64,000 nt of DNA from Nymphaea colorata (taxonomy: Eukaryota > Streptophyta > Magnoliopsida > Nymphaeales > Nymphaeaceae): the NCBI RefSeq assembly GCF_008831285.2, contig NC_045138.2, positions 15,140,571 through 15,204,570 of the forward strand. The letters are read 5' to 3'. The notes under the pieces were generated by a model. It searched no databases. It worked only from the letters and a program-made list of their open reading frames with translations, and was not told the DNA's origin. Shown here piece by piece: positions 47,506 to 60,380 of this stretch (the first letter of the stretch is position 1; every line of letters begins with the position of its first letter). Position numbers and translations under genes: made by a program.

Positions 47506-50500
47506 AAAAGATTGGAGAAACCTTTTGCATGGCCCAATCCCCCATCTATTGATTAGTGAAACATGACTCCTCTACCAACCATTAATGTGAACAACTGTAC
47601 CAGAGCAGCATCTTTCTTGGCAACCCAAATCCAGAAGGAAGCCAACAACAATTTATGTTCCATGTTGCTTATTAAATGCCTTAACATCATTTCAGAACAA
47701 GCAAATATATACAAGTAGAAAATCCCAATTTGGCTTGAGTAACAGAAAAGATTCTCTGGAAATCCTTTAAGATCCAGAAAATTACTGTAGTTGAACTATT
47801 TTAAGAACCTCATAACAAAGCGAATACATCAAAAAGCTCTACTTGACTGTAGATCTTTAGGTCTGATATGTGATCCTTGATCTCGAAAATTTTCAGACTT
47901 TGAGATTCAGAAATTCATGGCAACAAGATCTTCCTTCCTTGATATTAGCTCACACTTTTTGACAAATATTGGAACGTAGATCTTAGATCTGATATGCAAT
48001 ATCTTGATTTCAGGGACAAGTTTCTTGTCAAAGCAGTAAAGCTGTGTCAAATTGTTTTCATCAATCTAAGTGTCACGAGCTTAAGTCTACTTGGCCCGCG
48101 CGGCGTCGAAGGGTTACCAAGCCTTCAGCCAGCCTTGAGACGAGGAGTACTAGGCACTCGGTACACTATCATCTAGGATTATCTCACAGTAGGTCATCGG
48201 CAAGCCATACCCATGAGGCGTTGTTAGAACATCGTCATTCCTCTAACTGTCTATCTACTTTCATGTGAAATCTGGGTGGAAGTAGACTTCCCTTGAGATG
48301 AAGTCTCTACTCTACCCAAAGCCAGTTGTCAACTAAGTCTTTAGACTTGGATGTAGTTTCTTTGAATTTTTTTTTTAAAAAAAAAAACTTACCAAAACTG
48401 CACTCAAACTAGGACCCAGCAGCAAGTAGGTCAGACCTAACCGGGTTTAACCAACGGTTGGCTGGGAAAAGAAGGAAAGAAAAGGACAAAGCTGGCCTGG
48501 TCAGTGCCTAGTGAAGAATGGTTTAGTTTAGGTCAGAGTTCAAATTTTAAGGCGATTAAAAAGGGTGGCACATGGGGACAGGGGTGCCCTAGAATGTGGC
48601 TCATGAGTGAGGAGCACATGGACGCTCTGGTTGTATGTCCTCCTCCTCCTTGGTGCTATTATGGAGAGTGGCAGAAGCCTTCCCCCCTCTCACAAGGTGG
48701 GTCCCCAACCCACCATCCCCATGGCTCCAGTTACCTGACAATCGGATCCGGGTTTCATTTTATAGACAAATGAGATTCTTTACTGGATCAGAATAGTGAT
48801 ATCTATTTTATCAAGCCTTAATTATACTAAAATTGGGTTAAATCAACATAATTACGGGTGAAATGCATGATCAAAGAAATTGTTCGGTTTGGATTCGAAG
48901 CAAATTTTATGCTGTCCAACTCAAACTGAATCATTTGCATCTCAAATGGTTGATTCGATTTGTGGCTCATTTATATCATACTTATCGAGATAAGAAACGG
49001 ATGTGAAGCGTGATATAAAAGCCCAATAGGAAAAATCAATGCTACAAGATGCTACTATATAGCAAGGAACAATATACTGCCCATGAAATGATACTATAGT
49101 CCAAAAAGCACACAAGGAAACAACAAAAGTGGAAGTAAAGTCACAATTTCAAATGAATTGAAACAACTATAGAAACTATGGATACAGTATTTATTGTTGC
49201 ATAAATATCATAAGTGTTGTAAATATAAAACCATTAATACAAAAGATTTTGAATCACAATTAAAGTCAAAACAAAATAAGTAGAAACGTAAGGAAATAAC
49301 TAAGAACGTGAGGTTTTTCATCACCCAATAATCCAACTACCCAAGTTTGTTATTCACTTATTCTTGCTAATGGTGTTTGCAAAAACAAGTAAAGTCGTTA
49401 GTCCCGAAGCATCCGTTACGAGTCTCTTTCTTTAAGTTTTCAACAATTTTAATTTACTGCTGATTTGTGCATTTAATATAATCCCAAGTCGATTCTTATA
49501 ATTAAGCGCCTACACCAGCCGTTTTTCTTTTTAATTATTCATCTGATTATTTCATTACAAACAAGAGTTGTTGGCAACAAGAGATTTGCGAAATATGCTG
49601 AAGTAAAAATTAAGAACTCACTTTGTGTCTCTGACATGTTCTCGTATACCATCTTCAATTATTTGTAGTTGGAAAAAGAAAAAATTCATATGAACTAAAA
49701 AATATTATGAAAATGAGATTTATTTCCATATGCCATAGATGCAAGGTTTAGTAAGCATGGATTTGATGTTTACAGATTTTGGAGGTTCATTTCGTCAATA
49801 GTTAGAAATGGTAGAGCTTGGCTGGAGTAAAGCGTGGTTTTACTTTTGGGGAATGGAGGGATTCCACTTGGGTGTTGCAGTGTGATGGAAGCGTCGGGGG
49901 AGAGAGAGAGAGAGAGAGAGCAGCTGGAACTGTCGGCGTCCGAGGCCCGTCAGAAGGTGCCATTAAAACTGCACATGCCAACAACTCCTCTCTCTCGCAC
50001 TCTCTGTTACTGAGGAGAGACAGTGATCTGCCTTTCAGTCTCTGATCGAGCCATTGCTCACGTCCCAGCTGCTGAGCACGAGCGGAAGCAGCGGTCCTCA
50101 CTCTTTCGATCGACGTGGCCGGCGGGGAGCTCAAGTGAAGAGAGAAGACCGTCTGCCGGGGAGACGGAGGGAGGAGAGGCTCGAGTGCTTCGTTGCTTTT
50201 GGAAGTAAAGGATCGGAGAAATGCGAGCGGACTAGATTGGCATTTGTTCTTCGTCGTTTCCGCCGTAATGGGATTGCTTTACGGGAGGGAATTCGTTGCT
50301 TTGCGCGGCTTTTGTTCGTTGTTTGTGCTTTCACGGTGATGAGATTCCGTTGTGGGAGGGAATTTGATTCGTTCTGGGTTTGTCGTTGCGGGAGGTTGAG
50401 TTTTAAGAGGGGAGCTTTGAAGAGTTCGAGAGGTTCTGAGGTGGTTTGCGGTTCCCGGGCGAGGGGTTGGTGTTTCTGCGGGGCGCTGGCCGGAGGTGCT

Positions 50501-50959
50501 CACATTGCGCCGATTTGGACTATGATCGCTTCAGTTACGGAATTTCGCTGCCCGTGATCAAGCTTGCTTGCGCCTCATTGGAGAAATTTGGAGTTAAAGT
50601 GAGGATTCTTTCGGCGTAATTAAATATCTCACTATAAGTGAAACCTTGTGAACTCAAAGCATCATGAGAAGGAGATTTGCTTCTATCCTACAGATTCAAG
50701 TGGTTCAGGCAGGAATCGGCGTTCCTGTCAAGAATTTCTAACATTATTTGGCGTGTTTTGGATGGATTTGCATTAGGAATCGGCGCTTTCATCGTGGAAT
50801 TGTATCATACGTCCATTTTTCGTAGTAAATTGTGGGTTCAAACGTTTCGCAACTCCAGCTTGCTCACTGAGAACTTAAAGACTATCCTGCTTTGTCATCC
50901 TCATTTCGGTAGGAATTCATCGTCGATTTTGATTACCGGCTTTCTCGTGGATCGGCATC
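47506..50959 (+). promoter_or_regulatory. Upstream region and leader of NEK gene 1 (duplicated block)
   Basis: This interval contains blocks homologous to 60.38-63.24 kb upstream of the second NEK gene. Examples are aaaagattggaga (47,506 versus 60,382), gtgccctagaat (48,584 versus 61,059) and cagctggaa followed by tgtcggcgt (49,921 versus 62,220). An (AG)10 run lies at 49901-49920. The last ~1 kb is GC-rich and probably 5' leader with several small upstream open frames. About 48.04-48.30 kb has text not seen in the other copy. Confidence 0.65.
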
Positions 50960-53900
50960 ATGGCATCCCGAATGGATCAGTATGAGATAATGGAACAGAT
51001 TGGCAGGGGAGCATTCGGAGCAGCAATCCTTGTGAATCACAAAGCAGAGAAAAAAAAGTCTGTTTTCCATTTCGATTACTTGCTCCTTCCGTTTTGAATT
51101 TCTCTTTTATTTCGTTTTGTATGGTGGGTTACCTGCTGCTTTCGCCTATCAAATTCAGATATGTTCTCAAGAAAATACGTCTGGCACGGCAAACTGATCG
51201 TTGCAGGAGGTCAGCCCACCAGGAGGTAAGAGATAATGGCCGCTATTTTAGTTCACTACCGCAATTGATTTCGGTTGTTCTTATACTTGTCATTTATTCG
51301 TTGACAGATGGCTCTCATTGCACGGATTCAGCACCCTTACATAGTGGACTTTAAAGAAGCATGGGTAGAGAAGGTACACAATACTTCTTTCCGAACCTTA
51401 GCTTTCTAGGCGATCGTCAATTAACCGATCGTGTTCAAAATTGAGCCATAGGCTTGTCTGATCGCTTTGCAGGCAATAGTTAATTAACTGATGAACCTAG
51501 CCGACCTCCGTAATTCTTAACGTATGTACCACTTTTCTACTCATTATTGAGACTCATGCTTTCAATAGCTTCTCGAATTTCCCTAGTTGTTGGCAGGTAC
51601 GTATCTGTTTCCTAAGATGTTATTACCATTATAGGGGATGCTGGGCTCTGCTATACATTGATCCAGAAACAAGCTCTATGGACAAGATAACATGGAGATG
51701 CCAAAATCCTAAGCTGCACGACAAGCCAGCACTTCACCTATTTGGATGTCTATCAATATTATGTACACTTGCGCCCCCACACAGGGACACAAACACACAG
51801 AGACACATACATGAGCAGTTAGCAGTTGCATGTCACCCTGGGCGAAATGTTATCATTGTAAATTCAGAACCTATGAGCTAGGATAACTGAAGTATGTTGA
51901 AAGTATGTTAACTTACAATTAACTGATCAGCAAATATGCGTTTAGAAGTTCTACTAGAGGTTCACAGTGATCAGATGAATTAGCCATACATGCGTTGCCA
52001 GTTCTTTTAGGTTAACATTTTTTTTTTTTGGGGTTATTTTTATTCACGTTTTGAAAACATAATTTTTATCCTTCTAATTGATCCCTGTAGTTCAAGTGTA
52101 AATAAGTTTTCAAGACACTAGAGTCAATTTCTAGCTCCACAAAATTTGTCTTTTCATTTTTTTGCCTCTTCTCCTATCCTGCCTTTTCTTTTAGTTCCAA
52201 GTTAGGCTTTTTATGTAAAACTTACGTGACCTTTTGCTTGGAGATAGGGTTGCTACGTGTGCATTATCACTGGATATTGTGAAGGTGGAGACATGTGAGT
52301 ACCACTTCCGAGCAGCAATTTTAGTACCACAGAATTCTGCTGACTTAATAATTCATCATATCATTCATGACATTGTTATCTGTTTATGTTTTTAGGGCAG
52401 AGCTGATGAAGAAGTCAAATGGTGCTTTGTTCCCAGAGGAGGTATAGTCATCTTAATTGATCCAGATATGATAATGCTAATAAGATTCATGATAAGTTGC
52501 TTATGCTTAGGCATGGCATTGATACTTGCTAGCTTTCAATCCTCTATTTCAAAATTTTCATGCAAAACGTTTTTCAACACTGAACAGAAACTGTGTAAAT
52601 GGTTCACACAATTGTTGCTGGCCGTGGAGTACCTACATTCAAATTTTGTTCTGCATAGGGATCTCAAGGTTGGTTGTTACTTGTTAGCTTTTGAGTACAT
52701 CCTCTTACCAACTTTCACAAATAAATTTTTTCTAAATCTGCAGTATGATGTACCAAACAGTGCATCTTGTATGTGTAATTATTAAGCTGATTCTGTTTCG
52801 CCTTTGGCTTGTAGTGCTCAAACATATTCCTCACTAAGGATCATGATGTTCGTCTTGGTAAGTATTTTAGAAAACTAACAGCTTTGTTATATTGGCTGCA
52901 ATTTTCCTTTGTTAATACAATGGGTATCCTTTTACGGCACTTTCATTGTTTGTATAGGTGATTTTGGACTTGCAAAAACTTTGAAGGCAGACGATTTGGC
53001 ATCTTCTGTAGGTCACTTTTCCTCTTGCATATGGTTTCTGGTTGAGGCAGCACACTATCATTTATTCTACTCATTTCTGTAATCTGAATCTGATTTTTGC
53101 ATGAGATGCTTCAACTGTTACAGTTTCTGGAAAAAAAATTATGCCTGGTTATAGATTACCTACCAGCAATGATGAAGATTATTGCAGAATCATTTGAGAT
53201 ATTTATTTAGCAGATATTGGAGGATCCATTTACAACCGGTGGAATTGATAAATTACTCTATAAGCAGGAAGGACGAGGAGATGCAAAACATAGAAAAATG
53301 TCACAATGAACTCTCTGATTTTTTTCTTTTAATATTTGTCCTAAGGTGTCGTTTGCAGTGGTACTGTCATACACATATTACGTATAACTATTTATTTGTT
53401 TATGTACATATAGTTATTGGTTTACTTATGTATTTGTATCTTTTTTTTTTGTGTGCATATATTCTATGTTTATCTTGCATATTCTATGATGGTCATGCTC
53501 CGTAGTGTCTTCCCTTTTTCTTCCTTCATTTACAAGGTTTGACGTGTCACTTTTCTTAATAGCTTAATTCATAGGTCATAAGTCATAACTCAAGTCTAAG
53601 AGAATATCAAGTTTTTAGCAGCTGCGTACAGTGCATTCTTCATTTCAGGCATGTTTTACTACCATTGCCTGTGCTCTGTGTTAAGTTTCCTTCGATTGAT
53701 TTCTTTTGCTTCTTGAATCCCTGAAAATATTTACAATTGCGACCTTGTAATACTTTCTGACAATCTATAGTCGGCTATTCGGTCTACTAGTGTACATAAT
53801 ACTTGTGCAGCTGACCTTCGAATGTCTTTATTTACTTTAAATTGGTAAGACATTAAAGGCAAAACTAATGCTTACGTCGATGTCCTCTCTCTATCTCTCT

Positions 53901-56900
53901 CCATGATTTCCGCAGGTAGTAGGCACTCCTAATTATATGTGCCCAGAGCTTTTGGCTGACATTCCTTACGGTTTCAAGTCTGATATTTGGTCTCTAGGTG
54001 CCCTCTCTCTCCTTCGTGTCTCCATGATAAGCCAATCATTTTATGCGATGATTATATTAATGTTTGAACATAAGTTATGTATGTGGTCTTGCAGGTTGCT
54101 GTATGTATGAGATGGCTGCACATCGTCCAGCATTCAAGGCTTTTGTATGACCTACTCACCTTGACTCATTCCTTATCCTATTTTACAAGAGTTCCAAGTT
54201 CTTGATTGACCTTCAACACTAAAATGACAGGATGATGGATAACCTTGGACTAAGTAATATCATATTCTTCTCAGATAATTCACGTCAAAGGTTGATTCAG
54301 TTATAAGTCGAGGCAAATTAGGAAACTGAAAATTAACTCCAAACAGAGTAGACCGGTAATGATACATATATATAGATGAATATTCTTGAAGATATCTGGG
54401 TTTAATAAAATAACTCACCACAGGCATAACAGTATTGAAGTCCCACGGAAATGATTAAACCTCAAATACAGATCATGTTAGATGACCAGTGAAGTAAAAG
54501 TTATCCATTACATTATTTCTGATTATACCATTAAGTTGGGCTTCATGTTGCTGTAGAAACCCTGTTTGTGAAATGATGTTATATTCTTTTATGTTCGTCG
54601 ATATAATTGTTCTTGTGGACTTCTGCTTGATTTCATGTTTGATTCTTAGCGACCCCCCTTCCTTTGCCATGTGTCTTACTAACGTGTGTTTATGTGTTTG
54701 TTGGTCACATCTGACTTATTTAGGATATGGCTGGGCTTATAAGCAAAATAAATCGCTCTTCCATGGGTCCACTACCAGCATGTTATTCTTCATCCTTGTG
54801 AGTATTTGTTGCACTTTAGATTTAATCTGTCCTCTATATTTAGTCCCTAGCAAATGAATTCTTGTCTTTAGCTTTTTTATCCGGAGTTCAGCATCCCTTA
54901 GAAATACTAGTAATTTTGAAGACGTTGATCATGTCGGTTATATTCAATTTTTCTAAGAGGAATCACGGAGACCATAAATTGCAGGAAAACACTTATCAAG
55001 AGTATGCTGAGAAAGAATCCAGAGCATCGGCCTAGTGTAAGATTAAGATCCTGCCGTTGAGTGCTTTGCCAAAATTTTTTGTCCCTTCCCCTTGATTTTT
55101 ATACCAGTAAATAAATTTGACAGGCATCTGAGATTTTGAAGCATCCTTACTTGCAACAATATGTTGTTCAATATCGTGTCTCTGTCAATCTCATATCATC
55201 TGCGGCACCTGAGAAGCCCCTCCGCAGTGCACACCGAAGTCACAGCATGGCTGAAAGCCAAACTAGTAGCCGGTCTAGCAGTGACAGGGAGAGTGTACAT
55301 TCTAGTGGAAAAAGCAATCATTTCCTGGGCGCTGATGACCACAAAGCTAATGAGAGAGAAAGCCCAAATAATGATTTGGTGGACTCTGCTAATAGCTGCA
55401 ATCATTCACCAGTGGGAACATCTCATTGGTCAAGTGACACATCCTCTCCAAGCATCAAGAGTACTGAAGTAAAGAAACATGAAACTTACACTCGTGATGT
55501 TTGCAAACCTAAAGCTGATGTAAAGGCACAAAAAAATGTAAAGAATATATTGGTTGCTCTAAAAGAGGAGGTTAAAGCTAGGGAAAACAGCTCGCCTCTA
55601 AGAAGCAGTCGTTCCAAGAGCAGTGGTGTATCAAGCCAAAAGACTAACATTGAGGCATCACCTGCTGTTTCCAAGCCTTCTGCCGCAATATCATCCTCTC
55701 CGAAGCCTAGCAATGACAATGCTGTTGCACCCAGAATCAATGCTGATATATCGAAGAGGATGCCGACAGCGCACGTGTTGAAGCATACGGTGAGATAGCA
55801 ATATCATTTTTCTTTCGTCATAATAGTTTAAGCGTCTTTAAATTGTTTGCTTTAGTTTTAAGTCAGCAAATGAATTTCAACGTGGAACCCTCATCTTACT
55901 GGCATTTTTTTGTCTACTTTCAACAGTTGCCCACACCTGAGGGTTCTCCTAAGACTAAAGCAAAAGTTGAAGAATTGCCAGCCTCTGGCCACCTGAAGCC
56001 TGTTTTGGAAGATGGACTATCTGGAAAGCCAAGACAACGCCATGCAATTCCCAGTTTCACAAGAAGAACATCAGTCCCTGTGCAGATGAAACACTCTGAA
56101 GGTGGCATGGAGCAACCAGCAAGTGAGCTCAAGCAAGAAGCAAAGAGTGCTTCACATGAGTCATGTAAAGGAACAAAAACAGATGCTTCAACTTCAAAAT
56201 CATCATGCAATAGCAGTAAGGATTTTGAACTTGCAGAGGAGGGTTCTGACACTATAGGAGGAAATAGGCAGCAAGATGTGGAGCAAAAGCCAAGTAATAG
56301 AAATTGCAGCTTACAAACAGAAATCTTAGGGTTACATCCAAGTGTTGGAGTACAAGCTCCCGATACCTGTTTGAAGTTGTCATCTGAGCCTGTAATGCAG
56401 GAAACTGGACTTTGTGTGAAGAGGGAATACAGCAACTCATGCTATGCACCTCACATTCCTCACTGTCAAGGTCAAGTTCACAGCAGAATAATTCCTGAAC
56501 CTGATTCATCTGCTTGTTCTACCTCACGTATAGCAGTTGCCATGTCAGAAAATCAGTCCATAGAAAGCACTGCACACATGGACAGAACTGTCTTAACCCG
56601 GGTTGAAGAACCGCATGCAAATGGGGATCGTCAAAATAATGTTGTCCTTGACGATGAAGTGGAGTCAAGTGCATGTCCTTCCCCTTCTACGTCTGTGCAG
56701 CCAAGTACATCCCATGAAGATGAGCTTCCTGCAGGCAGACCTGGTGAGCCAGAGATAGAAACAGACCCTGTGTCGTGTTCTGTCTCCATGGCAGCTGGGG
56801 ACGACAAATTCATGGTTACAGAACTTCGCTCCTCTATCCATGACACAACTTCTTGCTCCGTTGCAGCCACACCAAAGAGCCTGCATTCGGATAATGAATC

Positions 56901-57372
56901 CAAGGTACAGAAGAAGCCGTTGCCACACCTCCCTCCGGCATTTGATGATGTCATACACGTCATAAGGCATAGCAGTTTTCGAGTAGGAAGTGAGCAGCCA
57001 GTGTTGGAGTCTATGGAGATGGGAGCACAGAATATGGATGTCGGCAAACTGATTAATGTGGTGAGGGATGATCCTCAAACTAAAGCTTTGAAACCGACTT
57101 TGGTTCAGAACATGGGAAATGAGAATGACAGTGTAGACAAGGATGAGACTCCAGAAAGGGAGGCCTTGGATATCAAGTCATACAGACAGAGAGCGGATGC
57201 GCTTGAAGGGCTCCTGGAGCTTTCTGCAGATCTGCTACAACAAAAGCGTTTAGATGAGCTTGCAGTGGTGCTGAGACCGTTTGGAAAGGACAAGGTTTCG
57301 CCAAGGGAAACAGCAATATGGTTGGCAAAGAGCCTAAAGGGAATGAACGAGGGGAGTTCTGGACGTCATTAG
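50960..57372 (+). CDS. NEK6: NIMA-related kinase, NEK6-type (14 exons)
   Basis: Complete 955-aa Ser/Thr kinase. Exons: 50960-51057, 51159-51225, 51308-51373, 52248-52294, 52396-52441, 52588-52668, 52815-52857, 52958-53007, 53916-53997, 54095-54144, 54724-54797, 54985-55036, 55124-55789 and 55927-57372; all phases close. Kinase domain at about residues 8-262: GRGAFG (15-20), the Lys in YVLKKI (about 37), HRDLK (131-135), DFG (151-153) and GTPNYMCPE (169-177). All catalytic residues are present. A long Ser-rich tail follows, then the family C-terminal block with [15 protein letters not shown] and [17 protein letters not shown]. Length and exon-1 wording match Arabidopsis NEK6/IBO1 (956 aa from memory), which acts on microtubules in epidermal cell growth. 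The intron 1 donor is GTCTGT, weaker than the GTAAGT in the neighbouring copy. ATG 50960 was chosen by alignment with that copy. Confidence 0.93.
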
Positions 57373-60300
57373 TTTGGGGCTAAAAATGTTGAATTTTCTT
57401 CATTTTTTCCCTTGTCAATTTCTGTTTTCAGTTTATCTCTATCTTATTTGTTTAATGCAGCCAAATAGTAAATGTGTTCCTATGTTCATATTCATTTTTC
57501 AATTCTTTAATTTGAATTGGAACTAGTCCAGCTTCGCATTTTCCCGTATGGCTGACAAATGCTGCTTTACTGGATCATTAGCCCATTAAGGCAATTGAAA
57601 CTGCAGGTTGTGCAACAAACGTTTCTTAAGTTAAACTTTTTGTGTGATGACTAACGGTGTTTTTCAGCACAGATCACCCCATTTGCAACTTGTACAGCTT
57701 AATAGAAAAAAAAAAAACAGAATATTGATGTTGAGACGTGTTCTTTTTTGCATAGAACTAAGGGCCCGTTCTTGTTACTGTTCGATGAACTCCGCCCATG
57801 GAACATTGTGATGATAACAAACTGTTATTATTTTATGAACTTGTCCAAAAATTTGGGGCAGATTCATAAAACATTGTGTTTAAAAATTGGGGCAAATTCA
57901 TAAATATTATGTTACAGTGTTTCATGAATCTCTCCAAATTTTTGGGTAGATTGCTAGTGTTGCCAAAATGGGGCATAACAGACTGTAAATAGAAAGTTCA
58001 TGCCAAAAAATTTTGATCCAAAGAAAATAAGATCACGTCATCTTTTTCATCTTAATATTATTTTCACCGTCCATTCTATATCCATTGTTTTTCCGTTTTT
58101 AACGGATCTTGGAAGCCCAATTCTGACTCCTCATTTGTCAGCTCCTGCAAAGCATAGAAAATGAAAGTTGTGCTTTCAACAACATTGGCGTAAATTTAAT
58201 GTTTTACTAATCTATAACTCGTTACTCAGTCTCCATTCTGCCTAACAATCCTACATTGTGGGTTCATCACAGACCACACCCATATATAATCTGTAGATTC
58301 TGTACAGCTTATCCTTTTTTTCACCATCAAACTGTAAATACCAAAATCTCGAAGCCAAAACATTTTGAGGAAATACGATAAAGCAGATGTTCAGATTCAT
58401 ACTAGGTGAATCGCCGTTGCCCTGTTTTTGTTCATTCCACATATGAAGGAAAATTTTGACCCAGGACGTGCTGGACATGGCACGTCTTCTAAAAAAAAGC
58501 ACTTAAATTATGCAACTTTATTTAAAACTATGAATTTTTGAGGCTAGATGTCTGTGAAATTATATGTTAAGAAGCTAATATTTGGTCATATATAAATTTT
58601 AGGGGATGTGTAAATTAAGTCATTGTAAAATTATGCAGACTGATTGTAAGTAGTAGATCACCAATGCTAATTAAAGTTCACATAACAGGTAGAACGAGTA
58701 AATATGAAAACTACATATTGATTGACTTCGAATCATTTGATTGGCTTAATGATGGATTACAATCTTATAAAATACTCCTCTAAAGTCAAAATATTAGTTG
58801 TCATTTATGTTTTAAACAAATGTATTATATATATGTATATATAACACTTATGAAAATAGGTTTTAGAAAAGTTTCGAAAAGTCAAGACGTAAAGTCTTCA
58901 TAAACCAAAAATGCGATAAAACTGCAGCATCACGCGGAAGTGAGAATTCCAAGATCCCTGGACTTTGGCATCCCCAGTGAACTTCAAGCACAGAGACCAA
59001 GAAGGAATGCAGCTTCCTATAACCGATGCAGACGGTATGACTGGCAGTGCACCATGGCAAGTTAAAGATCAGAGCACAGCCATTTAACCATCAGAACTGG
59101 AACAACGTTTATCTTCAAAGAAGTCCCTGGATTTCGAAAAGGATTCTCATTATTGGGGAGAGAGAGAGAGGGAGGCCAATTTATAATTTTCACTTGGAAT
59201 ATGCCCAAGAAAGAGAAAGATGCCGGTTGAACTTCTTAAGGCGACGCAACCAAAGTGGGATACGCTCATTATTGCATTTAACTCAGCCCTTGGCCTATTT
59301 CAGTCTAGCTTTTCTTTTCAGACGGATTCACGAAACAATAATATATTGTTTTCATTGTCAAATAATCCCTCAAAACCATGGCTTGTTTGACATGGATGAC
59401 TGTCAATTTTTTTCTTTTTTCTTTTCTCTCTATCTTTCCACACATGGTGAATTTACTCAAAAGATACTGCCAAAATGCTCCAAATACATCTAAAAAGTCT
59501 GCTGTGCAAGGCAGCAGATGATTAGATTTTCAAGGTGTTAGGATGGCAGCATCCCCCTCGACCAACCCTAAAATTTAAAGCTCAGTGGCCCACGCTAGAT
59601 GGGTCCACATTAATTTTTTTTTTTAGAAAAAAAAAATAAACTGTTAACCAACAGGAAAAACCTTGAATATCGACACAAAGTATTCAATCAGATGTGACTG
59701 AAATAGAAGAAAAGGGTTTTTTAACAACCACAATAAACCCCACTGTGGGTCCAGATCCAACAAAATCCCAACTGTTCACTAGCAGTAAACTTTGAGTATG
59801 ATGTAAGAGTACAACAACTGATCCAAATACAGACCATCCCCATAGAAGAAAGCTTGCCAAAATCTAATAGGACCCACCAGCTGGGCTCCAGTTCAAACTG
59901 TTAGAAAGTAGTAAATGTTGGGTACTATGAAGGGTACAATCATGTGTAGTTTGAACCTAGTTAGAATTCCTTCTCAAAAATCTCGGGCCTTTGTGTCTGA
60001 GTCTGGACAGTGCCACATAAAGGGGAATATATAAACAGTGAAAGAGAAAAAAAAACAGACTTTACATATATGATACTATTGTCCTGATCTAGTTACCAAG
60101 ACATTGGAGCTTGCTAGATCAGGCTATATTTGCTGATTGTCACTTTGTGAACTTCCATCTTCCCCACTTCAAGCCAGATGAATATTTGAAGCATCTGGTA
60201 AGTAAAATCCTTTCAGTTGCTGCCAAAAAAGCCGAAGCTAATCAGTTAAATAATGGAAAAAATGTGTGCCCTCATGAGTTTTAAGAAATGGGTGAATTTA

Positions 60301-60380
60301 CATCTCATGCACAAGATCTTGACTTTGTGAGATTGGTTCTTCAAGGTGCATAGGTCTTATCAAACATCTCATCTTTTGCA
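57373..60380. other. Intergenic region downstream of NEK gene 1
   Basis: Holds the 3' UTR of NEK gene 1. About 57,765-57,985 is a small-element-like segment starting agggcccgttcttgttac, with internal 'aaaatttggggcagattcataaa' wording repeated twice. 58.2-60.3 kb has no recognisable gene. 59.58-59.64 kb has facing T- and A-runs. 59.75-59.97 kb has a faint internal duplication ('gtagtaaatgttgg'-like). Confidence 0.45.

Noticed and set aside
48040-48300. Possible LTR-retrotransposon remnant in the upstream region of NEK gene 1
   Set aside because: Absent from the other copy, but no LTR ends, primer-binding site or polyprotein frame could be found.
50054-50557. GC-rich plus-strand open frame in the NEK gene 1 leader
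   Set aside because: The homologous leader of NEK gene 2 does not keep this frame, so it is most likely 5' untranslated sequence.
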